Below, piece by piece: positions 1-6,732 of a DNA stretch of 9,969 bases. The number at the start of each line of letters is the position of its first letter. Positions within the stretch are counted from its first letter, which is position 1. The translations under genes were made by a program, and so were the position numbers. The notes under the pieces were generated by a model. It was given only the letters and a program-made list of their open reading frames with translations, was not told the origin of the DNA and made no database searches. The stretch comes from JALZOC01 sp031361295. Lineage in GTDB: Bacteria; Acidobacteriota; Vicinamibacteria; Vicinamibacterales; 2-12-FULL-66-21. Where the stretch lies: positions 1 through 9,969 of the forward strand of contig JANMCN010000039.1 of assembly GCA_031361295.1 (NCBI GenBank), given 5' to 3'.

Positions 1-567
1 AACGACATCACGCTCAAATGGATGCTGAGCAAGGGGAAGGCGGCGGGGCTGCCGATTGCCGGTGACGACATCGACGTCCTCCGGCCCGATCCCACCGCAG
101 TCCCGCGGTTCGATCCCAGCCTGCCCCTGAGAGTCCGCCTGATCTCTGCGCTCGACCGTCGCCACTATTCGGTGTTGCCGTCCCCGCAGGGAACCAATCC
201 GCCGGGTACCTGCCCGGTCGAGACACCGGACGACGAAGCGAGCGCGACGCCGATCGGCGGCGTCGTGCAGGTGCTGCCTGCCGCAGCGCAGGACCGGGTC
301 GAGGCGCTCTGGGCCACGGCCGAAGCAGCGGGGAAGGACCTCGATTTTCCGATAGGCGGAGCCAGGGACGCCCTTCTGACGCTCTTCCAGGGCCGCATCG
401 CGCTCGTCGCGACCGACGACGACCTGCGACGGGCGCGACATGCCGTCGCCCAACTCGTCGCTGCGACGGTTGACGGCGCGCAGCGGCGGAACTTCCATGT
501 CCTGAACGAGTTCTTCCTGACCGAGGCGCTCTTCCGTCTGCGCCCGCTGTTCCCCTTCGCCGACTAG
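1..567 (+). CDS. C-terminal part of a probable DUF2235/Tle1-like alpha/beta hydrolase (5' truncated by window)
   Basis: The frame is open from base 1 and ends at a TAG at 565-567, so only about 188 C-terminal residues are present. The first visible residues, NDITLKWMLSKGKAAGL, resemble the segment that follows the catalytic 'GVHSDVGGGY' region in DUF2235 / T6SS Tle1-like phospholipase-type proteins (typically '(L)SDIALRWMLEKAKAAGL'). The catalytic Ser and Asp would lie upstream, outside the window. The remainder is acidic and Pro-rich with no recognised motif, ending in a short helical stretch and LFPFAD. ATG at 22 is an internal Met and not a likely start. The gene lies 113 bp upstream of rnd on the same strand. 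The family assignment rests on one short motif; an unrelated alpha/beta protein is possible. Confidence 0.4.
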   Translation, partial: NDITLKWMLSKGKAAGLPIAGDDIDVLRPDPTAVPRFDPSLPLRVRLISALDRRHYSVLPSPQGTNPPGTCPVETPDDEASATPIGGVVQVLPAAAQDRVEALWATAEAAGKDLDFPIGGARDALLTLFQGRIALVATDDDLRRARHAVAQLVAATVDGAQRRNFHVLNEFFLTEALFRLRPLFPFAD

Positions 568-680
568 CCGCACCATGCGTCCGGGCTCTGGCGTCGATCC
601 CCATACGCCATGGGGCGCGAACGGGGACGCCCCGGAGGCCCCGCCTTGGCGACAACGGACCAGGCACGATAATGTGAGGC

Positions 681-1832
681 ATGTGCCCGTCGTCCTTGCC
701 ACCGCCCGTTGTCGTCGCTGATCCGGACAGCCTCCAGGGGCTCGCGCGCGCGCTCGCGGCGTGCCCGATCGTCGCTGTGGATACCGAATCGAACAGCCTC
801 CATGCGTATCGTGAGCGCGTGTGCCTGATCCAGTTCTCGACGCCGGAGGCGGACTACATCGTCGATCCGCTGGCACTGCCGGACCTGGACGCCCTGGCGC
901 CGCTGTTTGCCAATGGCGCGCAGCAGAAGGTGTTTCACGCCGCCGAATACGATCTCATCTGTCTGAGGCGCGACTACCATTTCGAGGTCACGAACATCTT
1001 CGACACCATGACCGCGGCGCGCACGCTTGGCTGGCCGCAGGTCGGACTGGCCGCGATCCTGGATTCACACTTCGGCGTCCAGATGAACAAGAAGTATCAG
1101 CGTGCCGACTGGAAGCGCCGGCCCCTCATGCAGGAACAGCTGGACTACGCGCGACTCGACACGCACTATCTCGTCGCGCTGCGCGATCGACAGCTGCAGG
1201 CGCTGACGGAGTCGGGCCGCTGGCCGGAGGCGCAGGAGGAATTCGAGCGCCTGGCGTCCCAGCGGGGCGACTCGGAGGGCGCGGTTCCCGATCCCCTGGC
1301 ATTCTGGCGCGTCAAAGGCGCGCGCGAGCTTGGTCCGGCGCGGGCGGGTGTCCTCCAGGCTCTCTTCGCGTACCGGGAACGGGAAGCTGAGCGGATGGAC
1401 CGCCCGCCGTTCAAGGTGATGGGAGACGCCACGCTCATGGATCTCGCGCGGACGGCGCCCCGCCGCGCGGAGGATGTGCACGGCCTGTCGCCGGAGCAGA
1501 TGCGCCGGCACGCACGGGGTGTGTTGCAGGCGATCGAGCAAGGGCTCCGTGATCCGGCTCCGCAGGCGCCTGCGGTCGAACGCGAGTCCGACGAGGTGCG
1601 CGATCGGTACGACCGGCTGCACACGTGGCGCAAGGAGACGGCGCGCGCACGAGGCGTGGAGTCCGATGTGATCCTTCCGCGCGCCGCGCTCAGGGATCTC
1701 GCGCGCCGCCCGCCGCGCACGCTGGCCGACCTGGCGCAGATCGCGGACTTCGGCCCCTGGCGTCGCGGCCTGTACGGCCCCGAGATCCTCGCGCTGCTGG
1801 CAGGCGGCGAGCCATCACCCGATCGCGGTTGA
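681..1832 (+). CDS. rnd: Ribonuclease D (3'-5' exoribonuclease, DEDDy family)
   Basis: 383 residues, the usual RNase D length. The N-terminal DEDDy exonuclease domain (about residues 10-195) shows motif I VAVDTES (D34, E36), motif II FHAAEYDL (D91) and motif III YARLD (Y156, D160). These are all four acidic metal ligands plus the catalytic Tyr. Two helical HRDC-type regions follow, at about 210-292 and 308-375. The enzyme trims the 3' ends of tRNA precursors and other small structured RNAs in the cytoplasm, using two divalent metals. ATG 681 was chosen because homology starts within the first 12 residues. The purines just before it (GTGAGG) are too close to be a good ribosome site, so the exact start is not certain and a TTG at 696 is the alternative. 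The gene is intact, with no coupling to its neighbours. Confidence 0.95.
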   Translation: MCPSSLPPPVVVADPDSLQGLARALAACPIVAVDTESNSLHAYRERVCLIQFSTPEADYIVDPLALPDLDALAPLFANGAQQKVFHAAEYDLICLRRDYHFEVTNIFDTMTAARTLGWPQVGLAAILDSHFGVQMNKKYQRADWKRRPLMQEQLDYARLDTHYLVALRDRQLQALTESGRWPEAQEEFERLASQRGDSEGAVPDPLAFWRVKGARELGPARAGVLQALFAYREREAERMDRPPFKVMGDATLMDLARTAPRRAEDVHGLSPEQMRRHARGVLQAIEQGLRDPAPQAPAVERESDEVRDRYDRLHTWRKETARARGVESDVILPRAALRDLARRPPRTLADLAQIADFGPWRRGLYGPEILALLAGGEPSPDRG

Positions 1833-2147
1833 GGATCCCTTCCCGCACGGCGCGCGGTGTCGGCCGTGCCGGGTCAGGCCGAAGTCGAACAATCGTGATC
1901 ACACGGAGCCCACGTGATTGCAGACCGCCGACTCGTCTCCGATCGCTTTCATCGGTCGGCGAAGTATCACCGGGACTGGATTGTGCCAAGTGCGAGTGGA
2001 GTACCCAGCGCGCTGTGGATAACAGAGTGGCTCACGACCCGGGTAGCCAGTTGCCGGCGGCCGGGTGCGAGCTCGACGTGTCCGATGGACCGGTTCCATA
2101 TGCGACGTGCGTGCGGTGGGTCGACGCGTACCGTCGCGCCGTGTGGA
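1833..2147. other. Convergent intergenic region between rnd and the methyltransferase gene
   Basis: 315 bp between two convergent genes. Short frames cross it but none has protein-like composition or a good start. It contains one perfect DnaA-box 9-mer (TGTGGATAA, 2014-2022). No convincing T-tract terminator was seen for either gene. Confidence 0.5.
2014..2022 (-). promoter_or_regulatory. Isolated consensus DnaA-box 9-mer (TTATCCACA on minus strand)
   Basis: Plus-strand TGTGGATAA is the exact complement of the consensus DnaA box TTATCCACA. A near match, TGTGGATCA, occurs at 2142-2150. There is no cluster, no AT-rich unwinding region and no dnaA/dnaN nearby, so this is not an origin. It may be chance. 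Confidence 0.2.
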
Positions 2148-2927
2148 TCAGCGAATCGTCTGGGGCGCTGGAATGCGTGTGGAATGTTCGTCAACGGACG
2201 CCGGTTTCGAGGCCGTGACGAGGGCGGTGCCGGCGAACGGATTGCCGTACCAAAACCGCCACCCGAGTCCGCGGCGCGACAGCACGGTGGCGCCCAGCGT
2301 GTTGAGCGTCGCGACGTAGCGCGCGGTCGCGCGAATATCGGCAATCGCGAGGCGTCCACCTGGTTTGAGCACGCGCCACGCTTCCCGAACCGCCTGCGCG
2401 CGGGCTGCCGTCGAAGGGATGTTGTGGATGGCCAGACTGGACAGCACGAGGTCAAAGGTCCCGTCGGGGAATGGCAGGGCACGCATGTCCCCGGTCTCGA
2501 CATCGATGCGGTCTTCCACGCCTTCGAGCGACGCGTTTCGCATCGTCACGTCGCGGGCATTGCCGGACTGGTCGTGCGTGCTCCACAGGTCGATACCCGT
2601 CACCCGGCCGGTCGTCAACCGGCGGGCGACGGCGGTGAGGACCGCGCCCCGCCCGCAGCCCAGGTCGAGGACGCGTTCGTCGCCGCGCAGGCGGAGCTCG
2701 TCGAGGACACCGTCCCACACCCTGAACTTGCCGCGCCTGGTGGTGTAGTAAAAGCTGAGCGCGTTGCCCAGGAAGAACGCGGCGTAGGCGCCCAGCATCG
2801 CCGTCAAACGGCCGCGGTGGGGCGTCCACGACGACGCGACGGCGGCGACCATGAGAGCGCCGCCTACCACGGCAAAAGTGACCAGGGCATAGGGGGCGTC
2901 GTAGCCGTAGTCTCCGCGTCGCTCCAT
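2148..2927 (-). CDS. Membrane-anchored class I SAM-dependent methyltransferase
   Basis: 259 residues from ATG 2927. An N-terminal MERRGDYGYDAPY motif leads into two hydrophobic segments (about 13-32 and 41-60), which should anchor the protein in the inner membrane. The Rossmann methyltransferase domain follows: motif I VLDLGCGRGAVL (87-98), the acidic end of strand 2 (GIDLW, D113), motif IV region FDLVLSSLAIHNI (158-170) and LKPGGRLAIADI (187-198). The frame extends upstream to 3065, but that would overlap the divergent reductase gene, and the DYGYDAPY start is typical of this family. No clear Shine-Dalgarno precedes ATG 2927. The substrate cannot be told from sequence. The gene diverges from the aldo/keto reductase across a 70-bp gap that must hold both promoters. 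The last 20 residues or so are a non-conserved tail. Confidence 0.88.
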   Translation of the reverse strand: MERRGDYGYDAPYALVTFAVVGGALMVAAVASSWTPHRGRLTAMLGAYAAFFLGNALSFYYTTRRGKFRVWDGVLDELRLRGDERVLDLGCGRGAVLTAVARRLTTGRVTGIDLWSTHDQSGNARDVTMRNASLEGVEDRIDVETGDMRALPFPDGTFDLVLSSLAIHNIPSTAARAQAVREAWRVLKPGGRLAIADIRATARYVATLNTLGATVLSRRGLGWRFWYGNPFAGTALVTASKPASVDEHSTRIPAPQTIR

Positions 2928-2997
2928 CGTGACGACATTGTCGTCAGAATGACGGACAACGGCAACGGGGACGTTCGGTCGGTAAAGGGGATCAGCA

Positions 2998-3984
2998 ATG
3001 GAGAAGCGCATATTGGGTCGCAGCGGGCTGGAGGTCTCGGCGCTCGGCTTCGGCTGCATGGGCATCAGCTTCGGCTACGGGCCGGCCGCCAGCCGTGAAG
3101 ACGGGATCGCCATCATCCGCGCGGCCGTTGATGGGGGCGTCACGCTCTTCGATACCGCCGAAGTCTCCGGGCCATTCGCGAATGAAGAGCTCGTCGGGGA
3201 AGCGCTCGGCCCCGTTCGGGATCAGGTGGTGATTGCGACCAAGTTCGGCTTCAGGTTCGAGGGCGGCAAGCAGGCGGGGCTCGACAGCCGGCCCGCGCAC
3301 ATCCGGGAAGTGGCCGACGCATCGCTGAAACGGCTCAGGACCGATCGGATCGAGCTCTTCTATCAGCACCGTGTGGACCCGGACGTCCCGATCGAGGACG
3401 TGGCCGGGACGGTCAAGGACCTCATTCGCGAAGGCAAGGTCAACCACTTCGGCCTGTCCGAAGCGGGCGTCGCGACGATTTGCCGCGCGCATGCCGTCCA
3501 GCCCGTGGCCGCGCTGCAGAGCGAGTACTCGCTCTGGTGGCGGGAGCCCGAACAGGAGGTGCTGCCGGCGCTCGAGGCCCTGGGCATCGGGTTCGTGCCC
3601 TTCAGCCCGCTCGGCAAAGGGTTCCTCACCGGGAAGGTCGACGACACGACCACCTTCGACAGCGCCGACTTCCGGAACGTCGTCCCGCGCTTCACGCCAG
3701 AGAACCGCAAGGCCAATCTGGCGTTTGTCGAGTGGCTGACGACATTCGCGGAGCGGAAGCAGGCCACCCCGGCGCAGATCGCGCTCGGGTGGCTGCTGGC
3801 ACAGAAGCCCTGGATCGTGCCGATTCCGGGGACGACGAAGCGTCACCGCCTCGAGGAAAATCTCGGCGCGTCCGCCATTCAGCTGAGCGTGGACGACTTG
3901 CGGGAGATCGATCGTGCCTCGTCACAGATCGAGGTCCACGGCGCGCGCTATCCCGAGCACCTGCAGAAAATGGTCGGGCGTTGA
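2998..3984 (+). CDS. Aldo/keto reductase with Ser in place of the catalytic Tyr
   Basis: 328 residues, full length for soluble bacterial AKRs of the YhdN/AKR11-13 type. These are NADPH-dependent (beta/alpha)8-barrel oxidoreductases reducing aldehydes and ketones. A strong ribosome site AAAGGGGA (2984-2991) sits 6 bp before ATG 2998. The N-terminus MEKRILGRSGLEVSALGFG, the ELFYQHR motif and the cofactor-binding PIPGTTKRHRLEENLGA near the C-terminus are canonical. Of the catalytic tetrad, D52, K82 (VIATKFGF) and H124 are present. The Tyr of the DTAEVYG motif is Ser57 (TCC at 3166-3168; Tyr would be TAC). The rest of the protein is well preserved. It may therefore be catalytically weak or altered, or the base may be an error. 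It diverges from the methyltransferase gene and is the last intact gene before the tRNA scar. Confidence 0.93.
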   Translation: MEKRILGRSGLEVSALGFGCMGISFGYGPAASREDGIAIIRAAVDGGVTLFDTAEVSGPFANEELVGEALGPVRDQVVIATKFGFRFEGGKQAGLDSRPAHIREVADASLKRLRTDRIELFYQHRVDPDVPIEDVAGTVKDLIREGKVNHFGLSEAGVATICRAHAVQPVAALQSEYSLWWREPEQEVLPALEALGIGFVPFSPLGKGFLTGKVDDTTTFDSADFRNVVPRFTPENRKANLAFVEWLTTFAERKQATPAQIALGWLLAQKPWIVPIPGTTKRHRLEENLGASAIQLSVDDLREIDRASSQIEVHGARYPEHLQKMVGR

Positions 3985-4010
3985 GGTGAAGTCACGCGAC
4001 GGCGCACACG

Positions 4011-4036
4011 GTCGTCGGATCCCCGGCGCCGACGAC
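4011..4036 (+). terminator. Hairpin downstream of the reductase gene, possible terminator
   Basis: An 8-bp perfect inverted repeat, GTCGTCGG (4011-4018) and CCGACGAC (4029-4036), with a 10-nt loop, starts 26 bp after the reductase stop codon. No T-tract follows, so it would be at best a weak or Rho-assisted terminator. It is also 34 bp past the CCA end of the tRNA remnant and could equally have served that transcript. Confidence 0.3.
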
Positions 4037-4069
4037 GGGAAAGGTGACCGGCTACCCGCGAGCGGAGGC

Positions 4070-4114
4070 TGGCGCGCGCGGCAGGATTCGAACCTGCGGC
4101 CCCCGGCTTAGAAG
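4070..4114 (-). tRNA. 3' half of tRNA-Arg(UCU): truncated tRNA, probable attachment-site remnant
   Basis: On the minus strand, 4114-4108 reads CTTCTAA, a standard 7-nt anticodon loop with anticodon UCU. Then follow GCCGG (3' strand of the anticodon stem), a 5-nt variable region GGGCC, a perfect T-arm GCAGG-TTCGAAT-CCTGC, the acceptor 3' strand CGCGCGC, discriminator G and an encoded CCA ending at 4070. All 45 positions from 32 to 76 are accounted for. The 5' half is missing. The preceding bases GCGAG cannot pair with GCCGG, there is no D-arm, and no GCGCGCG acceptor strand lies within 400 bp. Integrases that use tRNA genes duplicate exactly this 3' segment. The missing half lies toward higher coordinates, so the inserted DNA should be on the right. 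Confidence 0.8.
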
Positions 4115-4140
4115 CTCGCAGCAAGGAGGCAACCGGGGGC
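4099..4140. repeat. 8-bp inverted repeat spanning the tRNA scar boundary
   Basis: GCCCCCGG at 4099-4106 (inside the tRNA remnant) and its complement CCGGGGGC at 4133-4140 (outside it) flank the anticodon-loop junction, 26 bp apart. Inverted arm sequences around a crossover point are typical of tyrosine-recombinase core sites. In GC-rich DNA an 8-bp match could also be chance. Confidence 0.35.
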
Positions 4141-4159
4141 AGCGGGAGACCGCTGCCCC
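4136..4159. repeat. Perfect 10-bp hairpin with GAGA tetraloop beside the tRNA scar
   Basis: GGGGCAGCGG (4136-4145), GAGA loop, CCGCTGCCCC (4150-4159): a perfect stem with a GNRA-type tetraloop on the plus strand. No T-tract follows on either strand, so an intrinsic terminator is unlikely. Its position 21 bp outside the tRNA remnant suggests a link with the integration end or a REP-like element. The role is unknown. Confidence 0.6.
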
Positions 4160-4186
4160 AATGTTTCCGGGTCTGCTCGATCACCC

Positions 4187-4654
4187 GAGGCAACCCGAGA
4201 ACGCCTCGAACCGCCACGGATTGTCTGCCGTTTGTCAGTCGCCGACGTGTACGTCAGGAGACCAGGCTGTCGTGCCAGCGATCGAAGTGGCGCAGCACCG
4301 CCGGATCGGTGATGGCGCGCTGAACCTTTTCGTCCGCGAGCCTCCCGAAGCCAGTCCTCTCGGACCCCGCGGTGCTTCGGAGCGTTCATGATGATTGTGA
4401 CAAGCGGAAGGTTACGCGCCGTTATACTCGGCGCTCCATTGACGGTTGAGATGCACGAGTTGAGCACCCGGCGGGTGTCTGGAAGGATGCCTTGCTTCGC
4501 GGCACCCCAGAGTCGCAGCATGAGCTGAAGGTCGGAATCGGCGAGAAGGCAGGCGCTGCCTTCACGATTCTTCTGAATGCCCGACGAAGCTGTTCCTTGG
4601 AAAAGATTCGCGTCAATGCATCGGGAGCTCCGAGCTGTTCGCGCGTAAGTGGCT
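4187..4654 (-). pseudogene. Unrecognised decayed coding sequence(s) at the island end
   Basis: Protein-like text appears on the minus strand in three frames. First is a helical stretch around 4560-4640 (TREQLGAPDALTRIFSKEQL). Then comes LADSDLQLMLRLWGAAKQG around 4480-4550. Last is a 43-codon open piece 4385-4254 ending LADEKVQRAITDPAVLRHF...DSLVS with a TGA at 4256-4254. The pieces read in order on one strand, directly downstream of the nucleotidyltransferase pseudogene, so they may be one frameshifted third gene of that operon. I do not recognise the family. Between 4187 and 4253 I see nothing coding. Composition in a GC-rich frame can mislead, so confidence is low. Confidence 0.3.
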
Positions 4655-5159
4655 TTATGAGCTCATGATGGCGGCTTCCCGGACCGTGTCTGTGATCGCA
4701 TTGAAAAGCTGTCGCCGCGCTCGCAGAGCCTTGGCCTCGGACCGCCTCCCAAGCTCTGGACGGACTCGGTCTGCCAGAGATCCTTCAGACTGCTCGACGA
4801 CCTGCCGAACAGCTCCAGGGTGTCGTGAATGTACAGCACGTCCTTGGCACGCTCGGCCGGCTTCCGTTTGCCGCTGACCAGGAGCTTCTGCACGATGTAG
4901 CTGACCGGATTCGCAACTGTTCATGAAAACCTCTGGACAGCAGTCGTTCGCGCAGGCTTTCCTGGCCCACGGTAATGCCCGTGGGCAGGGCGACGTCGGT
5001 GTCTCTCGTCATTAGCGGCGCGTACGGAAGCGTCTGCGCCAAGGGGTGCAGGCGGAACAGGCGATGCGCCCATCCGCCGACGATGACGACGCGGTCAAGG
5101 TATGGACCGATCGCATCCGCGAGCTGCGCGAACTTCTCGTCGTCGCGTTCGGCGGTCAT
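4655..5159 (-). pseudogene. GSU2403-type nucleotidyltransferase-fold protein, broken (two frame changes plus internal deletion)
   Basis: Frame 1, from ATG 5159, gives residues 1-82 with the nucleotidyltransferase signature VVIVGGWAHRLF (GGW at 28-30) and TRDTDVALP (DTD at 53-55, the metal-binding pair). At about 4914 the reading switches to a second frame giving ANPVSYIVQKLLVSGKRKP...AKDVLYIHDTLELFG. At about 4771 it switches to a third giving DRVRPELGRRSEAK and ending ITDTVREAAIMSS, stop at 4657-4655. In intact relatives as I remember them, roughly 100 residues separate RGFHEQL from NPVSYIVQKLL. They are absent here, so a deletion accompanies the first shift. The start overlaps the stop of the upstream gene (ATGA, 5159-5156), showing that the two were once translationally coupled. 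Intact members are proposed toxin-like or NTP-transferring enzymes; the exact activity is not established here. Confidence 0.75.
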
Positions 5160-6372
5160 CGTCGCACCTTGTCGAGCAGAGGCTTGAGCACCTTGCGGTA
5201 GATCATGTCGGCTTGTTCAGGGCCGCGGGCCGGGTAGGCGCCTGCATCCAGCCAGACTTGCACGACGTCGGATACTGGAACGCCATCACGGAGCACCGCT
5301 CCGCGGAACACGGACTCTCTCGCTGCTGGGACCCTGATGTAGATGTCCGGAGAGACCCCAGGAGCGTCCAGTGAAAGTCCAAGTCGTTCGAGGACGCCCG
5401 GCTCGAGCCGTTCGATGGTAGACGAGCGGCGCGACGCCATGCACAAACCCGAGACCGAGTGCGTCGGCCGCTGCGAAGAGACCAAGGCACAGGCGCGACG
5501 GCGGCGCGGCGGCGCGACGCGAGCGAGGAGCTGGAGCGGCAGATTCAGGTGCCTCAGCACGCAGGGCGTCTTGGAGTTGGCGCGCCGGATCTCCCCTGAG
5601 GATCCAACGCATGGGCACGTCCCGCGCCGGCCGCACCCTTTCCGCCTGCCAACGCCGAAGCATCTCTTCGAGTCGCACGAGGCTGAGAATGGAATCCGAT
5701 TCGTCCAGGAAACCTTCCAGGCGAAGTTGCCGCACGAACCGAAAGGCGCTCATTACGGAGACGTTGGACGCGGCGGCGAGTTGTGACGCGTTGCGATACT
5801 CGGCGCGGGGAGCATTCAGCACGTCGGACGGAATCCATGGGGCCAGAAGCACCCTGAGCATCCACTGGTTCAGGTCAGAGAACAGGTGCGAGACAGCCGC
5901 TTCGGGGGCGCGAACCCGTAGGCGTCGCTCCGCTCGTCCCCTGGCCGCATGCATCGACGAGTCGAGCCCTGGTCCGCGAAACCATTGAAACCCTTCCATG
6001 TCGACCAGACCCACGGCGTCGTCGGGAGCGTACTCCTGGACGAACCGGTCCACGTCGCGAACAAGAGCCTCTCTGACGCCTTTTGCCCCGACAACGGCAA
6101 GCGGGGCCACTGGTTCCGGGCTGCGTTCCGCGAACGCTCTGGCCTGCAAAATGGCTTGAGCGAGTAGTGGCAGCAGCCGGTCCCGGCGCCCCTCAGGTGC
6201 GCTCTTTCACCTCGACGACGTACGAGTGCTCGCCGCGCCGAGCCAGCAGATCGGCGCGAAGGTTGCCGCCGGCGGACGGCTGCCGCCTGACCTTCCAGCC
6301 CGCTCTTCGGAAAAGGTCAGCGACCCGCTGTTCGAGGGCCTCGTCACGGTATGCGCGCACTTCGGGGGCCAT
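5156..6372 (-). pseudogene. PD-(D/E)XK-like plus winged-HTH protein, two frameshifts (putative partner of the nucleotidyltransferase)
   Basis: Three segments rebuild a protein of about 404 residues. Segment 1 (6372-6196) is an N-terminal domain with E14, D41 (RADLLARRG) and an ExK triad YVVEVK (E54, K56), the pattern of PD-(D/E)XK nuclease folds. An extra T at 6195 creates a TGA. Removing it continues as EGRRDRLLPLLAQAILQARAF. Segment 2 (6194-5418) holds a helix-turn-helix (about 192-224: YRNASQLAAASNVSVMSAFR) followed by RWILRGDPARQL and LCLGLFAAADALGLGFVHG. An extra base at 5417 shifts to segment 3 (5416-5156): IERLEPGVLERLGLSLD to LLDKVRR, stop. Start ATG 6372 has only a weak purine run upstream. 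Architecture and pairing recall AbiEi/AbiEii-type two-gene modules, but the ExK domain is different. Two clean single-base indels could be assembly errors, though the downstream gene is clearly deleted. Confidence 0.65.
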
Positions 6373-6393
6373 GACGTGTCTCGTCCGTTTAAC

Positions 6394-6561
6394 ATGGGCT
6401 GCCGGCGCGACGAGCAGAATGATGACGAGGGGGTTGGCAAGGAGGCGCAGCAGCTGTACGACGGCCGACAGACGGCGGACCGGAGTCGGCTCGGTCGGAC
6501 CATAGACTGCGAGCCGCTGAGCCGCCTCGGCGCCGCTCGGGCCCTGTTCGGGGCCAGTCAT
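6394..6561 (-). pseudogene. N-terminal remnant of a P-type cation-transporting ATPase
   Basis: From ATG 6561 about 55 codons read as the Cation_ATPase_N domain: the GPSGAEAAQRLAVYGPTEP motif (family 'GLSxxEAxxRLxxYGPNE') and the start of the first membrane helix, LLANPLVIILLVAPAA. The ATPase sequence stops near 6395. The frame runs on without a stop into HVKRTRHV and then the Met (6372) of the nuclease-like pseudogene, so a deletion has joined the two reading frames. More than 90% of a normal ATPase (about 850-900 residues) is gone, including the DKTGT phosphorylation site. It is divergent from arsR, with the AT-rich palindrome in the shared upstream region. Confidence 0.7.
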
Positions 6562-6701
6562 CAGTCCGTCAACCGCACATCCCCGGCGATTGCACCGCAG
6601 CGATCGGCAATCGGTGCGCGGATCGAGATGTCACTCATCGGTCACTTGGCGACCAGAAGGCAGATCGGCACTCCCCGCCGGAACGAGGCCGACGTCGCAG
6701 G

Positions 6702-6731
6702 TATATTAGAATATTGTAATATACTAATATA
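6702..6731. promoter_or_regulatory. 30-bp AT-rich palindrome, probable ArsR operator and -10 region
   Basis: Outer arms TATATTAG (6702-6709) and CTAATATA (6724-6731) are perfect complements. Nested at the same centre (6716.5) are ATATT (6711-6715) and AATAT (6718-6722). Overall 13 of 15 base pairs match. It stands alone as AT-rich DNA in a GC-rich region and ends 1 bp before the GTG start of arsR. AT-rich dyads of this kind overlapping the promoter are typical targets of ArsR/SmtB repressors. TAATAT (6717-6722) could be the -10 element, placing the transcription start at or next to the GTG. It also lies upstream of the divergent ATPase remnant and may once have controlled both. Confidence 0.75.
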
Positions 6732-6732
6732 T

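Noticed and set aside
599..615. Inverted repeat CCCCAT/ATGGGG between the hydrolase and rnd
   Set aside because: Only 6 bp with no T-tract; too short to call a terminator in GC-rich DNA.
1914..3098. Long plus-strand open frame of 394 codons opposite the methyltransferase
   Set aside because: It is Arg/Pro-rich antisense of a well-conserved methyltransferase on the minus strand and shows no family motif.
4115..4520. Group I intron splitting the tRNA-Arg in its anticodon loop
   Set aside because: Such introns occur in bacterial tRNA genes, but no tRNA 5' half with D-arm and a GCGCGCG acceptor strand was found within about 400 bp on the minus strand.
6226..6732. Upstream extension of the arsR frame by about 169 codons
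   Set aside because: The extension is antisense to the nuclease-like and ATPase remnants and runs through the palindrome. ArsR proteins start where GTG 6733 starts.
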